The notes under the pieces: model-generated
What the model was told of the DNA's origin: nothing
Database searches by the model: none
What the model saw: only the letters and a program-made list of their open reading frames with translations
Shown here: piece after piece, positions 34,474 to 43,589 of the stretch
How positions within the stretch are numbered: position 1 is the stretch's first letter
Layout: every line of letters starts with the position of its first letter
Assembly: GCA_905197045.1 (NCBI GenBank)
Contig: CAJJXG010000007.1
Location: 1 to 57,947, forward strand
Direction: 5' to 3'
From: an uncultured Caryophanales bacterium
GTDB lineage: Bacteria > Bacillota_I > Bacilli_A > RFN20 > CAG-826
Length of the DNA: 57,947 bases
Program-made: the position numbers and the translations under genes

Positions 34474-35499
34474 ATGGACATTAATTTATTTGATTATTAT
34501 TTACCAGAAGAACTCATCGCTCAAGAACCAAGTGAAATTAGAGACGAGTGTCGATTAATGGTAGTAAATAAAAGTAAAAAAACTTATGAAGATAAAATCT
34601 TTAAAGATATTTATGATTATTTAAAAGCAGGCGATGTTCTTGTAAGAAACAATACTAAAGTTATTCCTGCTCGTTTATTTGCAACAAAAGATAAAACTGG
34701 AGCACATGTTGAAGTCTTGCTTTTAAAAGACAAAGGAAATGATACCTGGGAATGTCTTTGTGGGAACGCTAAAGCAATTAAGGTAGGAACTTTGCTTCAT
34801 TTTAAAGACGATGAATTACTTGGTGAATGTCTTGAAGTTAAAGATGAAGGCATTCGTTTAATTAAATTTAAGTATAAGGGAATCTTTTTAGAAGTGCTTG
34901 ATCGAATTGGAACAATGCCTCTTCCTCCATATATTCATAAAGCTTGTAAGAATAATGATGATTATCAAACTGTTTATGCAAAAGTTGAAGGCAGTGCGGC
35001 TGCTCCAACAGCTGGATTTCATTTCACAAATGATTTATTAAAACGTCTTGAAGAAAAAGGTGTTGAGATTGTCGATATTACTTTAAATATTGGTTTAGGA
35101 ACTTTTAGACCAGTAAAAGTACAAGATACAAAAGATCATGTAATGCATTCTGAAACTTATGAAGTAAGTAAAGAAGCAGCCGAAAAATTAAACAAAGCGA
35201 AAAAAGAAGGGCGCAGAATTATTGCAGTTGGTACAACAGCTGTTAGAACATTAGAAGCTAACTTTAATAAATTTAACGAATTTAAAGAAGAAAGTAGCGC
35301 CACTAATATTTTTATATCACCAGGCTATGAATATAAAGCAGTGGATTGTTTAATTACTAATTTCCATTTGCCTAAGTCGACACTTGTCATGTTAGTTAGT
35401 GCATTTATGGGAAGAGAATTTACTCTTGAATGTTATAATCACGCCGTTAAAGAAAAATATCGTTTCTTTTCTTTTGGCGATTCGATGTTTATTTATTAA
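34474..35499 (+). CDS. queA: S-adenosylmethionine:tRNA ribosyltransferase-isomerase
   Basis: A 341-residue enzyme that adds a ribose-derived ring from SAM to preQ1-tRNA and gives epoxyqueuosine. LPEELIAQEP at the N-terminus, SAAAPTAGFHFT and TNFHLPKSTLVML are hallmark blocks. AGAGGTG precedes ATG 34474, 16 bases after tgt. Its product is reduced by QueH, encoded at 37980-38594. Confidence 0.96.
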   Translation: MDINLFDYYLPEELIAQEPSEIRDECRLMVVNKSKKTYEDKIFKDIYDYLKAGDVLVRNNTKVIPARLFATKDKTGAHVEVLLLKDKGNDTWECLCGNAKAIKVGTLLHFKDDELLGECLEVKDEGIRLIKFKYKGIFLEVLDRIGTMPLPPYIHKACKNNDDYQTVYAKVEGSAAAPTAGFHFTNDLLKRLEEKGVEIVDITLNIGLGTFRPVKVQDTKDHVMHSETYEVSKEAAEKLNKAKKEGRRIIAVGTTAVRTLEANFNKFNEFKEESSATNIFISPGYEYKAVDCLITNFHLPKSTLVMLVSAFMGREFTLECYNHAVKEKYRFFSFGDSMFIY

Positions 35500-35516
35500 C
35501 TTTTAAAGTTTAAATT

Positions 35517-36800
35517 TTATTTTCTTTTAGGTTTGTGTTTGCCTTTATGCTCAATGGCAACCCAAACCTTTCTTTTCTTAGGATGAATAAATCCATCAAT
35601 CCAAGCAAATAACCAATCAGCCCAGAAAATAAAACCAAAAACTACGCTTTTGAATTTTAATTTTGTACTGAGTTTAAAATTAGGACCGCTAAAAATTAAT
35701 TCAACTAAATTAGCAATATCGCAAACTAGGAGCATAAGTAAAATATCAACAGCAAAGAAAATGCCATAATATGCTAAAAAATCGCCAATTAAAGAAATAG
35801 AAAAATAAATCATAAAGCCAATTAAAACAAGTATATGGAAGACAAGAATCCACTCTACGGCTTGAAATAAACTTATTGAACTAAAAAATTCCCGGCGACC
35901 TAATTTATTTGCTTTACGATATTTAGGGTTTTTGCTGATAGCTAATTCTATAATCCCTTTATTCATATATCCCCATATCCAACGAACGTGTTGATTATGG
36001 AGAGTTTTTAAATCAGTTGGTTGTTCATCAAAATAAATAGCAGTGGAATTATATCCCATTTTAATTCCATTGATATAAGCATAACGAGTAAGATCAACAT
36101 CTTCAGTTAAACCAGTCCAAATCCATCCTCCGGCATCTTCAATAATCTTTTTATCTATAAAATAGCCAGTTCCAGAAATAACAACTTTATCAAATAAATA
36201 AGAACGAGCCTTATTGGCAAAGCGTGATTGAAAGTTAAAAAGAAGCGCACTAGAAGCTGAAATATAATTTGTATCAGCATTAGTTGATTCTCTTACACCA
36301 ACTCCAATTTCATATCCCATAGCTTTTAAATCATTAAGTTTTGAAATATAACTTGGAGTTAAAATATTATCGGCATCAAAAATAATCAAAGAATCAAAAT
36401 CAATATTATTCTCTTTTAAATGGTTGTAAGTTTCTTCAAGAGCAAAACCTTTACGACGACGGTTTTCAAGACGTGTTCTTACAAAATATTTATATCCATA
36501 TTCAAGAGCAATCTTATTTGTAGGATCATCTTCAGCTTCAGTGATTACATAAACATCAAATTTGTCTTTTGGATAATCTTGCTTACTTAATGATTTTAAA
36601 ATATTGCGAATTACTTTTGATTCGTTCCTTGCAGGAATTAAAACGATGTATTTATAGAAAATACTGGCTTTTTGCGGAGTTTTTATTTTTTTAAAGTAAA
36701 CACAAATAAATTTAATGTAATAAGAATTGAAAAGTAAAATTAATAAAAAAGCTCCAAGTAAAGCCAAATATGAATATGCAAGAATCTCCAAATAGTTCAT
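35517..36800 (-). CDS. Membrane glycosyltransferase, family 2, hyaluronan/cellulose-synthase-like
   Basis: A 427-residue processive-type GT2 enzyme. One membrane helix at the N-terminus is followed by LIPARNESKVI, IIFDADN (DxD), LTEDVDLTRYA (TED) and NQHVRWIWG (QxxRW), then three or four C-terminal membrane helices. All catalytic motifs are intact. It probably makes or extends a surface polysaccharide or glycolipid. Its gene converges with queA, 17 bases apart. ATG 36800 has no Shine-Dalgarno and lies eight bases after TATAAA, so the mRNA is probably leaderless. Length and layout equal those of the enzyme at 7852-9138. Confidence 0.87.
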   Translation of the reverse strand: MNYLEILAYSYLALLGAFLLILLFNSYYIKFICVYFKKIKTPQKASIFYKYIVLIPARNESKVIRNILKSLSKQDYPKDKFDVYVITEAEDDPTNKIALEYGYKYFVRTRLENRRRKGFALEETYNHLKENNIDFDSLIIFDADNILTPSYISKLNDLKAMGYEIGVGVRESTNADTNYISASSALLFNFQSRFANKARSYLFDKVVISGTGYFIDKKIIEDAGGWIWTGLTEDVDLTRYAYINGIKMGYNSTAIYFDEQPTDLKTLHNQHVRWIWGYMNKGIIELAISKNPKYRKANKLGRREFFSSISLFQAVEWILVFHILVLIGFMIYFSISLIGDFLAYYGIFFAVDILLMLLVCDIANLVELIFSGPNFKLSTKLKFKSVVFGFIFWADWLFAWIDGFIHPKKRKVWVAIEHKGKHKPKRK

Positions 36801-36808
36801 GCAAATAT

Positions 36809-36814
36809 TTTATA
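36809..36814 (-). promoter_or_regulatory. -10 element of a probably leaderless promoter
   Basis: TATAAA on the minus strand, eight bases before ATG 36800. On the other strand TATAAT at 36859-36864 serves the divergent glycosyltransferase gene. Confidence 0.5.
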
Positions 36815-36890
36815 CAATAATTGGTTAATTTTAAATAATAATCGTTGTCAATATTTGGTATAATCATTGAGAAGGTATATTAATTAACTT

Positions 36891-37868
36891 ATGGGGAATT
36901 CGCTAAAAGAAAATAGTGTCAAGATTTCAGTGTGTGTTGCAATACATGGAGTAGAAAAATATCTTGATAAATGTTTAAAAAGCTTGCAAAATCAAACTAA
37001 TTTTAATGATTATGAAGTTTTATTGCTCCTTGATAGCCCACTTGAAGGAGATGTAAGAGTTGCTCAAAAATATGCCGATAGCGATAAGCGCTTTAAGATA
37101 TATAATCTTGATTTTAAAGATCAAGGTCTAGTTAGAAATTATGGATGTAAAGTTGCTCAAGGTGAATATGTTTATTTTGTTGATGGAGATGATTATCTTG
37201 AGCCAAATTGTTTAGGGAATTTTTTTGAAGTTATTAAAAAAGAAAATCCAGACATTGCTATTTCTAATTACTATCTTGAAAAAAATGGGAAGAAAATAAA
37301 AGCATTTATTCATATAAAGGATAATTGGCATTATAAAACAAACTATAAGCGGGCTAAAGCGGTAGCAAGCGATATTAAAATAAGAGGTTATGTTTGGAAT
37401 AAGATATATCGAAGAGAATTTTTACTAAACAATAATCTTTTTTCTGTTCCAGCTAGATATTTTATTGAAGATATTAATTTCAATTTTTTGACGTTTTTAA
37501 AAGCTAGAAAAATAGTAACTTCAGAAAAATATAATTATGTTTATGTTTTTAGAAAAAACTCATCTTTGCATTTTGACCCTTTCGTTTTTATTAAAAAATA
37601 TCTATATTCTTTAGCCCTCATGAGATATTATTCGCTTGAACAAAATGTTAAAAAAGCCACAAATCTTAACTATTTTAATAAAAAAGTTATGTTAATTGTT
37701 CATGGCCTGCAAAACTTTAAATTCTTAAAAATGAACATCTTTAATTATTTTGTTTATATCAACAAGGAGATAAATAAAATTAGAAAGTGTCAGTTATCAG
37801 AGTATTTAAAAGACCAAGTATTTCAGGATGCGTATTTTTCTCTTTTAAGTGGGAAAAATGATTTGTGA
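36891..37868 (+). CDS. Glycosyltransferase, family 2, polysaccharide type
   Basis: A 325-residue soluble GT2 enzyme. ISVCVAIHGVEKYLDKCLKS is the usual start of capsule and teichoic-acid type transferases, LLLLDSP and GLVRNYGCKVAQGEYVYF follow, and VDGDDYLEP holds the DxD metal site. The C-terminal half (ISNYYLEKNG, FIEDINFNF) is Tyr/Lys-rich. No membrane helix is present. An in-frame TAA six bases before ATG 36891 fixes the start; GAGAAGG lies 15 bases upstream, farther than normal. It is divergent from the membrane glycosyltransferase, so the two may serve one surface polymer. Confidence 0.85.
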   Translation: MGNSLKENSVKISVCVAIHGVEKYLDKCLKSLQNQTNFNDYEVLLLLDSPLEGDVRVAQKYADSDKRFKIYNLDFKDQGLVRNYGCKVAQGEYVYFVDGDDYLEPNCLGNFFEVIKKENPDIAISNYYLEKNGKKIKAFIHIKDNWHYKTNYKRAKAVASDIKIRGYVWNKIYRREFLLNNNLFSVPARYFIEDINFNFLTFLKARKIVTSEKYNYVYVFRKNSSLHFDPFVFIKKYLYSLALMRYYSLEQNVKKATNLNYFNKKVMLIVHGLQNFKFLKMNIFNYFVYINKEINKIRKCQLSEYLKDQVFQDAYFSLLSGKNDL

Positions 37869-37979
37869 AGATTAGTTAATTTTATAACGGATTAATTAAA
37901 TTTTAAAAACACGTAACAAGTCATTTGAGTTTCAATTAGCTAGAAGAAAAAATAACTTATCAAGAAAAATTAAACTAAC

Positions 37980-38594
37980 ATGGATTATAGCGAATTATTT
38001 TTAAAAGAATATAGAGAAATCAAAAAGAGTGATAAGCAACCAAAAATTTTGCTCCATGCTTGTTGTGGAGCTTGCTCGGTTTATCCTCTTATTTTTCTTG
38101 CGCGTTTATTTGATATAACAATTCTTTATTCTAACTCTAATATTTATCCTAAAGAGGAGTTTGATAAACGTTTACTAGCTTTAAAAAAACATATCAATTT
38201 TGTTAACAAGACCTTTGGTGTGAATATAAAAATCATGGTTGATAGTTATGAATATGACGATTTTAGAAATGAGTTAATTCCTTTTAAAGATGAAAAAGAA
38301 GGAGAACATCGCTGTAAAATCTGCATTTATAAACGCATGAAACGTCTCTTTAGATACGCTAAAGATTTTAATTTTAAATATGTTTCAACAATAATGAGTG
38401 TTTCACGTAATAAAGATGTTAATTATATTTCTAAAGTCTGCGAAAAACTTGAAAGTGAAAGTAATGGCATAAAATATATTCACTTTGATTTTAAGAAAAA
38501 TAATGGACAAGATATTGGGGTAGAAATTGGAAAAGAAGAAGAAATTTATCGACAAGATTATTGCGGATGCGAGTTTTCTTTTAAACCAGAATAA
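37980..38594 (+). CDS. queH: Epoxyqueuosine reductase QueH
   Basis: A 204-residue enzyme of the former DUF208 family that reduces epoxyqueuosine to queuosine in tRNA. LHACCGACSVYP, HRCKICIYKRM and RQDYCGCEFS carry the paired Cys that hold a 4Fe-4S cluster and a second metal. It replaces the cobalamin enzyme QueG. With queT, tgt and queA it completes a preQ1-to-queuosine route, although it is separated from them by two glycosyltransferase genes. No Shine-Dalgarno is seen before ATG 37980, and no clear promoter. Confidence 0.92.
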   Translation: MDYSELFLKEYREIKKSDKQPKILLHACCGACSVYPLIFLARLFDITILYSNSNIYPKEEFDKRLLALKKHINFVNKTFGVNIKIMVDSYEYDDFRNELIPFKDEKEGEHRCKICIYKRMKRLFRYAKDFNFKYVSTIMSVSRNKDVNYISKVCEKLESESNGIKYIHFDFKKNNGQDIGVEIGKEEEIYRQDYCGCEFSFKPE

Positions 38595-38847
38595 GCCAAG
38601 ATACTACATTTTTTAAAATACATAATTAATCAAATTCTTTCTTTTATTTTTAACGATTTTTAACTCCGGAAATCTCAAAAATTTGAATAAAAAAGTCTCA
38701 CCCAAGTCTCTTAATTGGTTAACTAAGTAAACTTTATTGGCAAAGAAAAATGCAATCAATGAATCGTTTGCATAACTAGAATACCTATATAAACATTATA
38801 AGGATAATAGTTAAATTATTATTTTTAGCAGCAACTAATATTTGTTG

Positions 38848-38877
38848 TTGACTTAAATTTGTGCCTTGTAGTAAAAT
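38848..38877 (+). promoter_or_regulatory. Promoter of the S10-spc-alpha ribosomal operon
   Basis: TTGACT (38848-38853), an 18-base spacer and TAAAAT (38872-38877). The sequence from 38595 to here holds no gene. Confidence 0.6.
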
Positions 38878-38883
38878 TTTAGG

Positions 38884-39006
38884 GCTTACGGAAAAGTGAT
38901 GAAATGCGAGATTGCTGATACACCCATAAGCGTTGTCATGATGATGTATCAGGTAACTCGTTATTGAGCCTTCCATAAGTTATGTAGTCGAAAGGAGAAT
39001 GAATTC
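38884..39006 (+). promoter_or_regulatory. Structured leader of the S10 operon
   Basis: About 120 bases precede rpsJ. Nested helices are visible: GGCTT (38883-38887) with GAGCC (38966-38970), GCGAG (38906-38910) with CTCGT (38957-38961), and CTGATACA (38915-38922) with TGTATCAG (38945-38952). Such leaders commonly bind a ribosomal protein (L4 in known cases) for feedback control. The binding partner here is inference. GAAAGGAG is the ribosome site. Confidence 0.5.
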
Positions 39007-39318
39007 ATGGCAAAAGTTAAAAAGATTAGAGTTCGTTTACAAGCTTATGACCACAAGATCCTTGATATGAGTGTTTCAAAGATTGTAAATGCAATTACTA
39101 AGACAGGCGCAACAGTAGTCGGACCAATTCCACTACCAACAGAAAAACAAGTTTACACAATCTTAAGAGCTGTTCATAAGTACAAAGATTCACGTGAACA
39201 ATTCGAGATTAGAACTCACAAAAGAATTATCGATATCCTCAATCCAAATAGCGATACAATCGATGCTTTAAGAAGATTAGACCTTCCAAGTGGTGTTGAT
39301 ATCGATATCAAGTTATAA
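39007..39318 (+). CDS. rpsJ: 30S ribosomal protein S10
   Basis: A 103-residue protein of the 30S head and of the NusB-NusE antitermination complex. VRLQAYDHKILDMS and GPIPLPTEKQVYTILR are diagnostic. It is the first gene of the operon, behind AAGGAG and a structured leader. Length is normal. Confidence 0.98.
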   Translation: MAKVKKIRVRLQAYDHKILDMSVSKIVNAITKTGATVVGPIPLPTEKQVYTILRAVHKYKDSREQFEIRTHKRIIDILNPNSDTIDALRRLDLPSGVDIDIKL

Positions 39319-39332
39319 AGGAGGTAAGGCAA

Positions 39333-40049
39333 ATGAAAGAAATCATCGGTAGAAAGATGGGTATGACACAAGTCTATACTGAAGATGGAACAATGTATGC
39401 TGTTACCGTAATCGAAGTCTTACCAAACGTTGTTACCCAAAAGAAAACAAAAGATCATGACGGATATGATGCAATTCAAATCGGTTATGAAGATAAGAAA
39501 GAAAAATCCTTAAATAAATGTAGAAAAGGAATTTTCAAAAAAGCAAACGTCGCTACAAAAGAATTCTTATTTGAACTTAAAGGCGATGAAATGAATGGAT
39601 ACGAAGTCGGTCAAGAAATCAAAGCTGACTTATTCAAAGATGGCGATATCATTGACGTAATCGGTACAAGCAAAGGTAGAGGTTACGCTGGTGTTATTAA
39701 AAGATGGGGATATAAAATCGGTCCTAAAGGACATGGATCTGGTTATCACAGACAACAAGGTTCATTCGCTAACAATGGTAGATGCAATAACCGTGTTATC
39801 CCAGGTAAGAAGATGTCCGGACACATGGGAAATCAATCAGCAACAGTTTTAAATCAAATTATTGTTAAAGTTGATGCTTCCAAAAACTACATCCTTGTTA
39901 GAGGTGGTGTTCCAGGATCTAAAAAATCCATCGTTAAAATTAGAAGTGCTGTCAAACCTTCCCTTCAAAATTACAAGATTAAACCTGTAATTGATAGAAG
40001 TGTGAAAGTTGAAGCTGCTAGTGAAGCTCCAGCACAAGAAACTAAATAA
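39333..40049 (+). CDS. rplC: 50S ribosomal protein L3
   Basis: A 238-residue protein near the peptidyl transferase centre. GRKMGMTQVYTEDG at the start and GRGYAGVIKRWG with GKKMSGHMGN in the centre are typical. The last dozen residues (EAASEAPAQETK) are an acidic, Ala-rich tail beyond the usual end. AAGGAGG precedes ATG 39333. Confidence 0.98.
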   Translation: MKEIIGRKMGMTQVYTEDGTMYAVTVIEVLPNVVTQKKTKDHDGYDAIQIGYEDKKEKSLNKCRKGIFKKANVATKEFLFELKGDEMNGYEVGQEIKADLFKDGDIIDVIGTSKGRGYAGVIKRWGYKIGPKGHGSGYHRQQGSFANNGRCNNRVIPGKKMSGHMGNQSATVLNQIIVKVDASKNYILVRGGVPGSKKSIVKIRSAVKPSLQNYKIKPVIDRSVKVEAASEAPAQETK

Positions 40050-40066
40050 ATTGAAGGGAGATAACT

Positions 40067-40690
40067 ATGGCAGACTTAAAACTTAAAGTATATTCCCAAG
40101 ATGGTAAAGAAGTTTCTACAGTAAGCGTTTCAAAAGATGTCTTCGGAATTGAACCTCATAACCAATCAATGTTTGATGCAGTTATGACTTATCAAGCAAA
40201 TTCCAGACAAGCTACTGCAAAAACAAAGAAGAGATTTGAAGTTTCTGGTGGCGGTAAAAAACCATGGAGACAAAAAGGAACAGGTAGAGCAAGAGCTGGT
40301 TCAACTCGTTCACCAATCTGGGTTGGTGGTGGAACCGTCTTTGGTCCAACTGGTATCCAAAACTTCAAAATTAAACAAAACAAAAAAGAACATAAACTTG
40401 CTTTAAAGAGTGCTTATAGCCAAATCGCTAAATCCGGACTTGTTGTTCTTGATGAATTAAAAGTCTCAGGTAAAACCAAAGATATGGTCGCCTTACTTAA
40501 AGCTTTCAATCTTGAAAACACCAAGACACTTGTTATCTCAAGTGATCCACTTGTTCTTCAAGCTTGCCACAACTTAGCAAATGTTGCATTCAGAGTTGAA
40601 GGTAATGTTAGCGTTTATGATCTTCTTAACTTTAATAAAGTTATTACAGTTAAAGAGACTGTTAAGAAAATTGAGGAGGACCTTAAATAA
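40067..40690 (+). CDS. rplD: 50S ribosomal protein L4
   Basis: A 207-residue protein of the exit tunnel. GGGKKPWRQKGTGRARAGS and SPIWVGGGTVFGP form the tunnel loop. In several bacteria L4 also represses its own operon by binding the S10 leader, and a structured leader is present here. The stop codon overlaps the start of rplW by one base. Confidence 0.98.
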   Translation: MADLKLKVYSQDGKEVSTVSVSKDVFGIEPHNQSMFDAVMTYQANSRQATAKTKKRFEVSGGGKKPWRQKGTGRARAGSTRSPIWVGGGTVFGPTGIQNFKIKQNKKEHKLALKSAYSQIAKSGLVVLDELKVSGKTKDMVALLKAFNLENTKTLVISSDPLVLQACHNLANVAFRVEGNVSVYDLLNFNKVITVKETVKKIEEDLK

Positions 40691-41034
40691 TGGCTAGAAA
40701 GAAACAAGAAGTTGCTAAAGCAGAAGTTAGCTTAAAGAAAGCAACTATCAGTGATTTCGATGTAATTATTGAACCTCTTATCACTGAAAAGAGTACAACT
40801 GAATCAGCTGAAAGAAATAAAATTACTTTTATTGTCAAAGCTGATGCTAATAAAACTCAAATTAAAAATGCTATTCACAGAATCTATAACGTTAATGTAA
40901 CAGGAGTTAACGTTGTTAACGTCCCAAGCAAAAACGCAAGTCGTGGAAGTAGATATAAAGGAACAATTAGCGGATTTAAAAAAGCTGTTGTTACTATCAA
41001 AGAAGGCGAAACAATCAACCTTTTCGCTGATTAA
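40690..41034 (+). CDS. rplW: 50S ribosomal protein L23
   Basis: A 114-residue protein at the tunnel exit, where trigger factor and SRP dock. VIIEPLITEKST and NVVNVPSKN are recognisable. About 20 basic residues (MARKKQEVAKAEVSLKKA) precede the normal start of the domain. GAGGA inside rplD serves as ribosome site. Confidence 0.97.
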   Translation: MARKKQEVAKAEVSLKKATISDFDVIIEPLITEKSTTESAERNKITFIVKADANKTQIKNAIHRIYNVNVTGVNVVNVPSKNASRGSRYKGTISGFKKAVVTIKEGETINLFAD

Positions 41035-41062
41035 TTAATAAACTTACTTATAGGAGAAAATT

Positions 41063-41896
41063 ATGTCTATTAAAAACTTTAAACCATATACTCCTTCAAG
41101 AAGAGCTATGACAACGCTCTCCTTCGATGAGATTACAAAAACAACTCCTGAAAAAAGTTTACTCGTCACATTAAAGAAGACTGGTGGAAGAAACCAACAA
41201 GGTGTTATCACTACTCGTCATATTGGTGGCGGAAACAAAAGAAAATACAGAATTATTGACTTTAAGAGAAATAAGGATGGAGTTGTTGGAAAAGTTGCAG
41301 CTATTGAATACGATCCAAATAGAAATGCAAACATCGCTTTAATTCATTATTTAGATGGTGAAAAAAGATACATCATTCATCCAAAAGGACTTAAAGTTGG
41401 TGATAAGATTGTTTCTGGCGAAAATGTTGATATTATCGTTGGAAATGCTTTACCACTTAAGAACATTCCAGAAGGTACTTTCATTCATAACATTGAACTT
41501 AAGCCTTTAAAAGGTGGACAACTTTGTAGAAGTGCTGGCTGTTCTGCTCAAATTCTTGGTAAAGATGGAAAATATGTTATCTTAAGACTTCAAAGTGGTG
41601 AAACCCGTAAGGTCTTAGGAGATTGTAAAGCTACTATCGGAGTTGTTGGCAATGAAGATTGGAACTTAGTCAACTTCGGTAAAGCTGGTAAAAATAGATG
41701 GTATGGTATTAGACCTACTGTTAGAGGTAGTGCTATGAACCCACCAGATCACCCACACGGTGGTGGTGAAGGTAAATGTCCTGTTGGTAGAGATGCACCA
41801 CGTACACCTTGGGGTAAACGCGCACTTGGTGTTAAGACAAGAAAAGCTAAGAAAGCTTCTTCTAAATTAATCATCAAGAGAAAGAACGATAAATAG
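41063..41896 (+). CDS. rplB: 50S ribosomal protein L2
   Basis: A 277-residue core protein needed for subunit joining. GRNQQGVITTRHIGGG, RSAGCSAQILGKDG and the conserved NPPDHPHGGGEG with its essential His are intact. TAGGAG is placed before ATG 41063. Length is normal. Confidence 0.98.
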   Translation: MSIKNFKPYTPSRRAMTTLSFDEITKTTPEKSLLVTLKKTGGRNQQGVITTRHIGGGNKRKYRIIDFKRNKDGVVGKVAAIEYDPNRNANIALIHYLDGEKRYIIHPKGLKVGDKIVSGENVDIIVGNALPLKNIPEGTFIHNIELKPLKGGQLCRSAGCSAQILGKDGKYVILRLQSGETRKVLGDCKATIGVVGNEDWNLVNFGKAGKNRWYGIRPTVRGSAMNPPDHPHGGGEGKCPVGRDAPRTPWGKRALGVKTRKAKKASSKLIIKRKNDK

Positions 41897-41913
41897 AGAA
41901 AGGAGTGAGTTAA

Positions 41914-42222
41914 ATGGCACGTAGTTTAAAAAAAGGACCATTTGTTGACGAAAGCTTAATGAAGAAAGTTGAAGCTTTAAATAAAGCCAACAAAAAACAA
42001 GTCATTAAAACATGGCAAAGAAGAAGTACAATCTTCCCAGAATTCGTTGAACACACTTTCGCTGTTTATAACGGACATACATTCATTACAGTTTATGTAA
42101 CTGAAGATATGGTTGGACACAAATTAGGTGAATTTGCTCCAACTAGAACTTATAAAGGCCACTTCGGTAATAACGCTGAAGATAAGGCAGCAGCTATGAA
42201 AGCCGCTGGTATTAAGAAATAA
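41914..42222 (+). CDS. rpsS: 30S ribosomal protein S19
   Basis: A 102-residue protein of the 30S head that contacts S13. MARSLKKGPFVDE and GHKLGEFAPTRTYKGH are diagnostic. AAGGAG precedes the start, 17 bases after rplB. It is a few residues longer at the C-terminus than the usual 92. Confidence 0.97.
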   Translation: MARSLKKGPFVDESLMKKVEALNKANKKQVIKTWQRRSTIFPEFVEHTFAVYNGHTFITVYVTEDMVGHKLGEFAPTRTYKGHFGNNAEDKAAAMKAAGIKK

Positions 42223-42235
42223 GTAGGAGGAAGTT

Positions 42236-42883
42236 ATGGCAGAAGCAAAGAAAACTACTAAGAAAGTAGCAGAAACTGAAACTGAAAAAGAAGTTAAAAA
42301 ACCAGCAGCTAAAAAGACAACTGCAAAGAAATCAACTTCAACAACTGCTAAGAAAACTACAACTTCAAAAGCAAAGAAAACTGCTGAAAAAGTTGAAGAA
42401 GTTAAAGTAGAAGCTGTTGAATCAGTTGAAAAAGCTCCAAAAAGTAAAAAAGAAGTTAAGGCTAAAGCAAAAGCTGCTAAAAAAGAAACTAAAGCTACTA
42501 AAAAGGCTGAAAAAGCTGAAGCTAAAAAAGTTGTTAAACCAACAATTAGTGAAGCTCATGCTAAAGCAATCGGTGTTAAATGCACTCCTAGAAAAGCAAG
42601 ACTTGTTATTGATCTTGTTAGAGGAAAAGATTGTGATGAAGCCCTTGGAATCCTTAACAATGTTAATCATAAAGCTTGCAGACCAGTCGCTAAACTTATT
42701 AAGTCAGCAATGGCAAATGCAACCAATAACTTCAATATGAATGAAGACAAATTATACGTTGCATCAATTCAAGCAAGTGATGGCATCAAAATGAGAAGAT
42801 ACTTACCACGTGCTAAAGGTAGCGCAAGTGGTTTAGTCAAGAGATTCTGTAACATCTTCGTTACAGTTAAAGAAAGAAATTAA
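42236..42883 (+). CDS. rplV: 50S ribosomal protein L22 with a long Lys/Ala-rich N-terminal extension
   Basis: A 215-residue form of L22, about twice the usual 110. The normal domain begins near residue 100 (SEAHAKAIGVKCTPRKARL) and ends with the tunnel hairpin IKMRRYLPRAKGSASG. The first 100 residues are almost only Lys, Ala, Thr, Glu and Val (for example KKTTAKKSTSTTAKKTT) and must be disordered. The only good ribosome site, AGGAGG, lies before ATG 42236, so the extension is made. A histone-like tail of this kind could bind rRNA; that is inference. Confidence 0.95.
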   Translation: MAEAKKTTKKVAETETEKEVKKPAAKKTTAKKSTSTTAKKTTTSKAKKTAEKVEEVKVEAVESVEKAPKSKKEVKAKAKAAKKETKATKKAEKAEAKKVVKPTISEAHAKAIGVKCTPRKARLVIDLVRGKDCDEALGILNNVNHKACRPVAKLIKSAMANATNNFNMNEDKLYVASIQASDGIKMRRYLPRAKGSASGLVKRFCNIFVTVKERN

Positions 42884-42894
42884 GGAGTGAAGAT

Positions 42895-43587
42895 ATGGGT
42901 CAAAAAGTTAATCCAGTAGGAATGAGAATTGGTCTTAACAAGAACTGGAACTCAAGATGGTTTGCTGAAGACAAAGATTATTCACGTTTCTTAGTTGAAG
43001 ATATTAAAATCAGAGAATTTCTTGAACAAAAAATTGGTAAAGATTCCCAACTCTCTCATGTTGAAATCGAAAGAAAGAAAAACGATAAAGGTTATTTTGT
43101 AAGAGTCATCGTTTGTGTTGCAAAACCTGGAACCGTTATTGGTCAAAAAGGTGAAAACATCAACAAACTTACAGATGCCTTAGTAAAAATGCTTCATTGC
43201 TCAGTCAAGATTGATGTTGTTGAAGTTAAACAACCATATCTTGATGCTCGTATTGTTGCTGATCAAATTTGTGCTCAACTTGAAGCTCGTGCTTCCTTCA
43301 GAATTGTTCAAAAGAAAGCAATCGCTCAAGTTAGAAAAGCTGGCGCAAAAGGATGCAAAACAGAAGTTTCTGGTAGACTTGCTGGTGCAGATATTGCTCG
43401 TAGCGAAGGCTATAAAGAAGGTACAATGGCAATTAATACCTTAACAAGTGATATCGATTATTCTTGCAGAGAAGCAATGACAACCTATGGTAAACTCGGC
43501 GTTAAAGTTTGGATTTGCCGTGGTGAAAAAGAAATCAATTCAAAGCTTAGTGAACCTGAGACAAATAATCGTAAGAAAGGAGAATAA
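42895..43587 (+). CDS. rpsC: 30S ribosomal protein S3
   Basis: A 230-residue protein at the mRNA entry with a type II KH domain (GTVIGQKGENINKL). MGQKVNPVGMRIGLNK is the standard start and YGKLGVKVWICRGE the C-terminal domain. AAGGAGTG precedes ATG 42895. Length is normal. Confidence 0.98.
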   Translation: MGQKVNPVGMRIGLNKNWNSRWFAEDKDYSRFLVEDIKIREFLEQKIGKDSQLSHVEIERKKNDKGYFVRVIVCVAKPGTVIGQKGENINKLTDALVKMLHCSVKIDVVEVKQPYLDARIVADQICAQLEARASFRIVQKKAIAQVRKAGAKGCKTEVSGRLAGADIARSEGYKEGTMAINTLTSDIDYSCREAMTTYGKLGVKVWICRGEKEINSKLSEPETNNRKKGE

Positions 43588-43589
43588 CT

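Noticed and set aside
38785..38976. 63-residue minus-strand frame upstream of rpsJ
   Set aside because: It overlaps the promoter and structured leader of the ribosomal operon and has no ribosome site.
42417..42740. 107-residue Lys/Leu-rich frame inside rplV
   Set aside because: It is a shifted reading of the repetitive Lys/Ala codons of the L22 tail and has no ribosome site.
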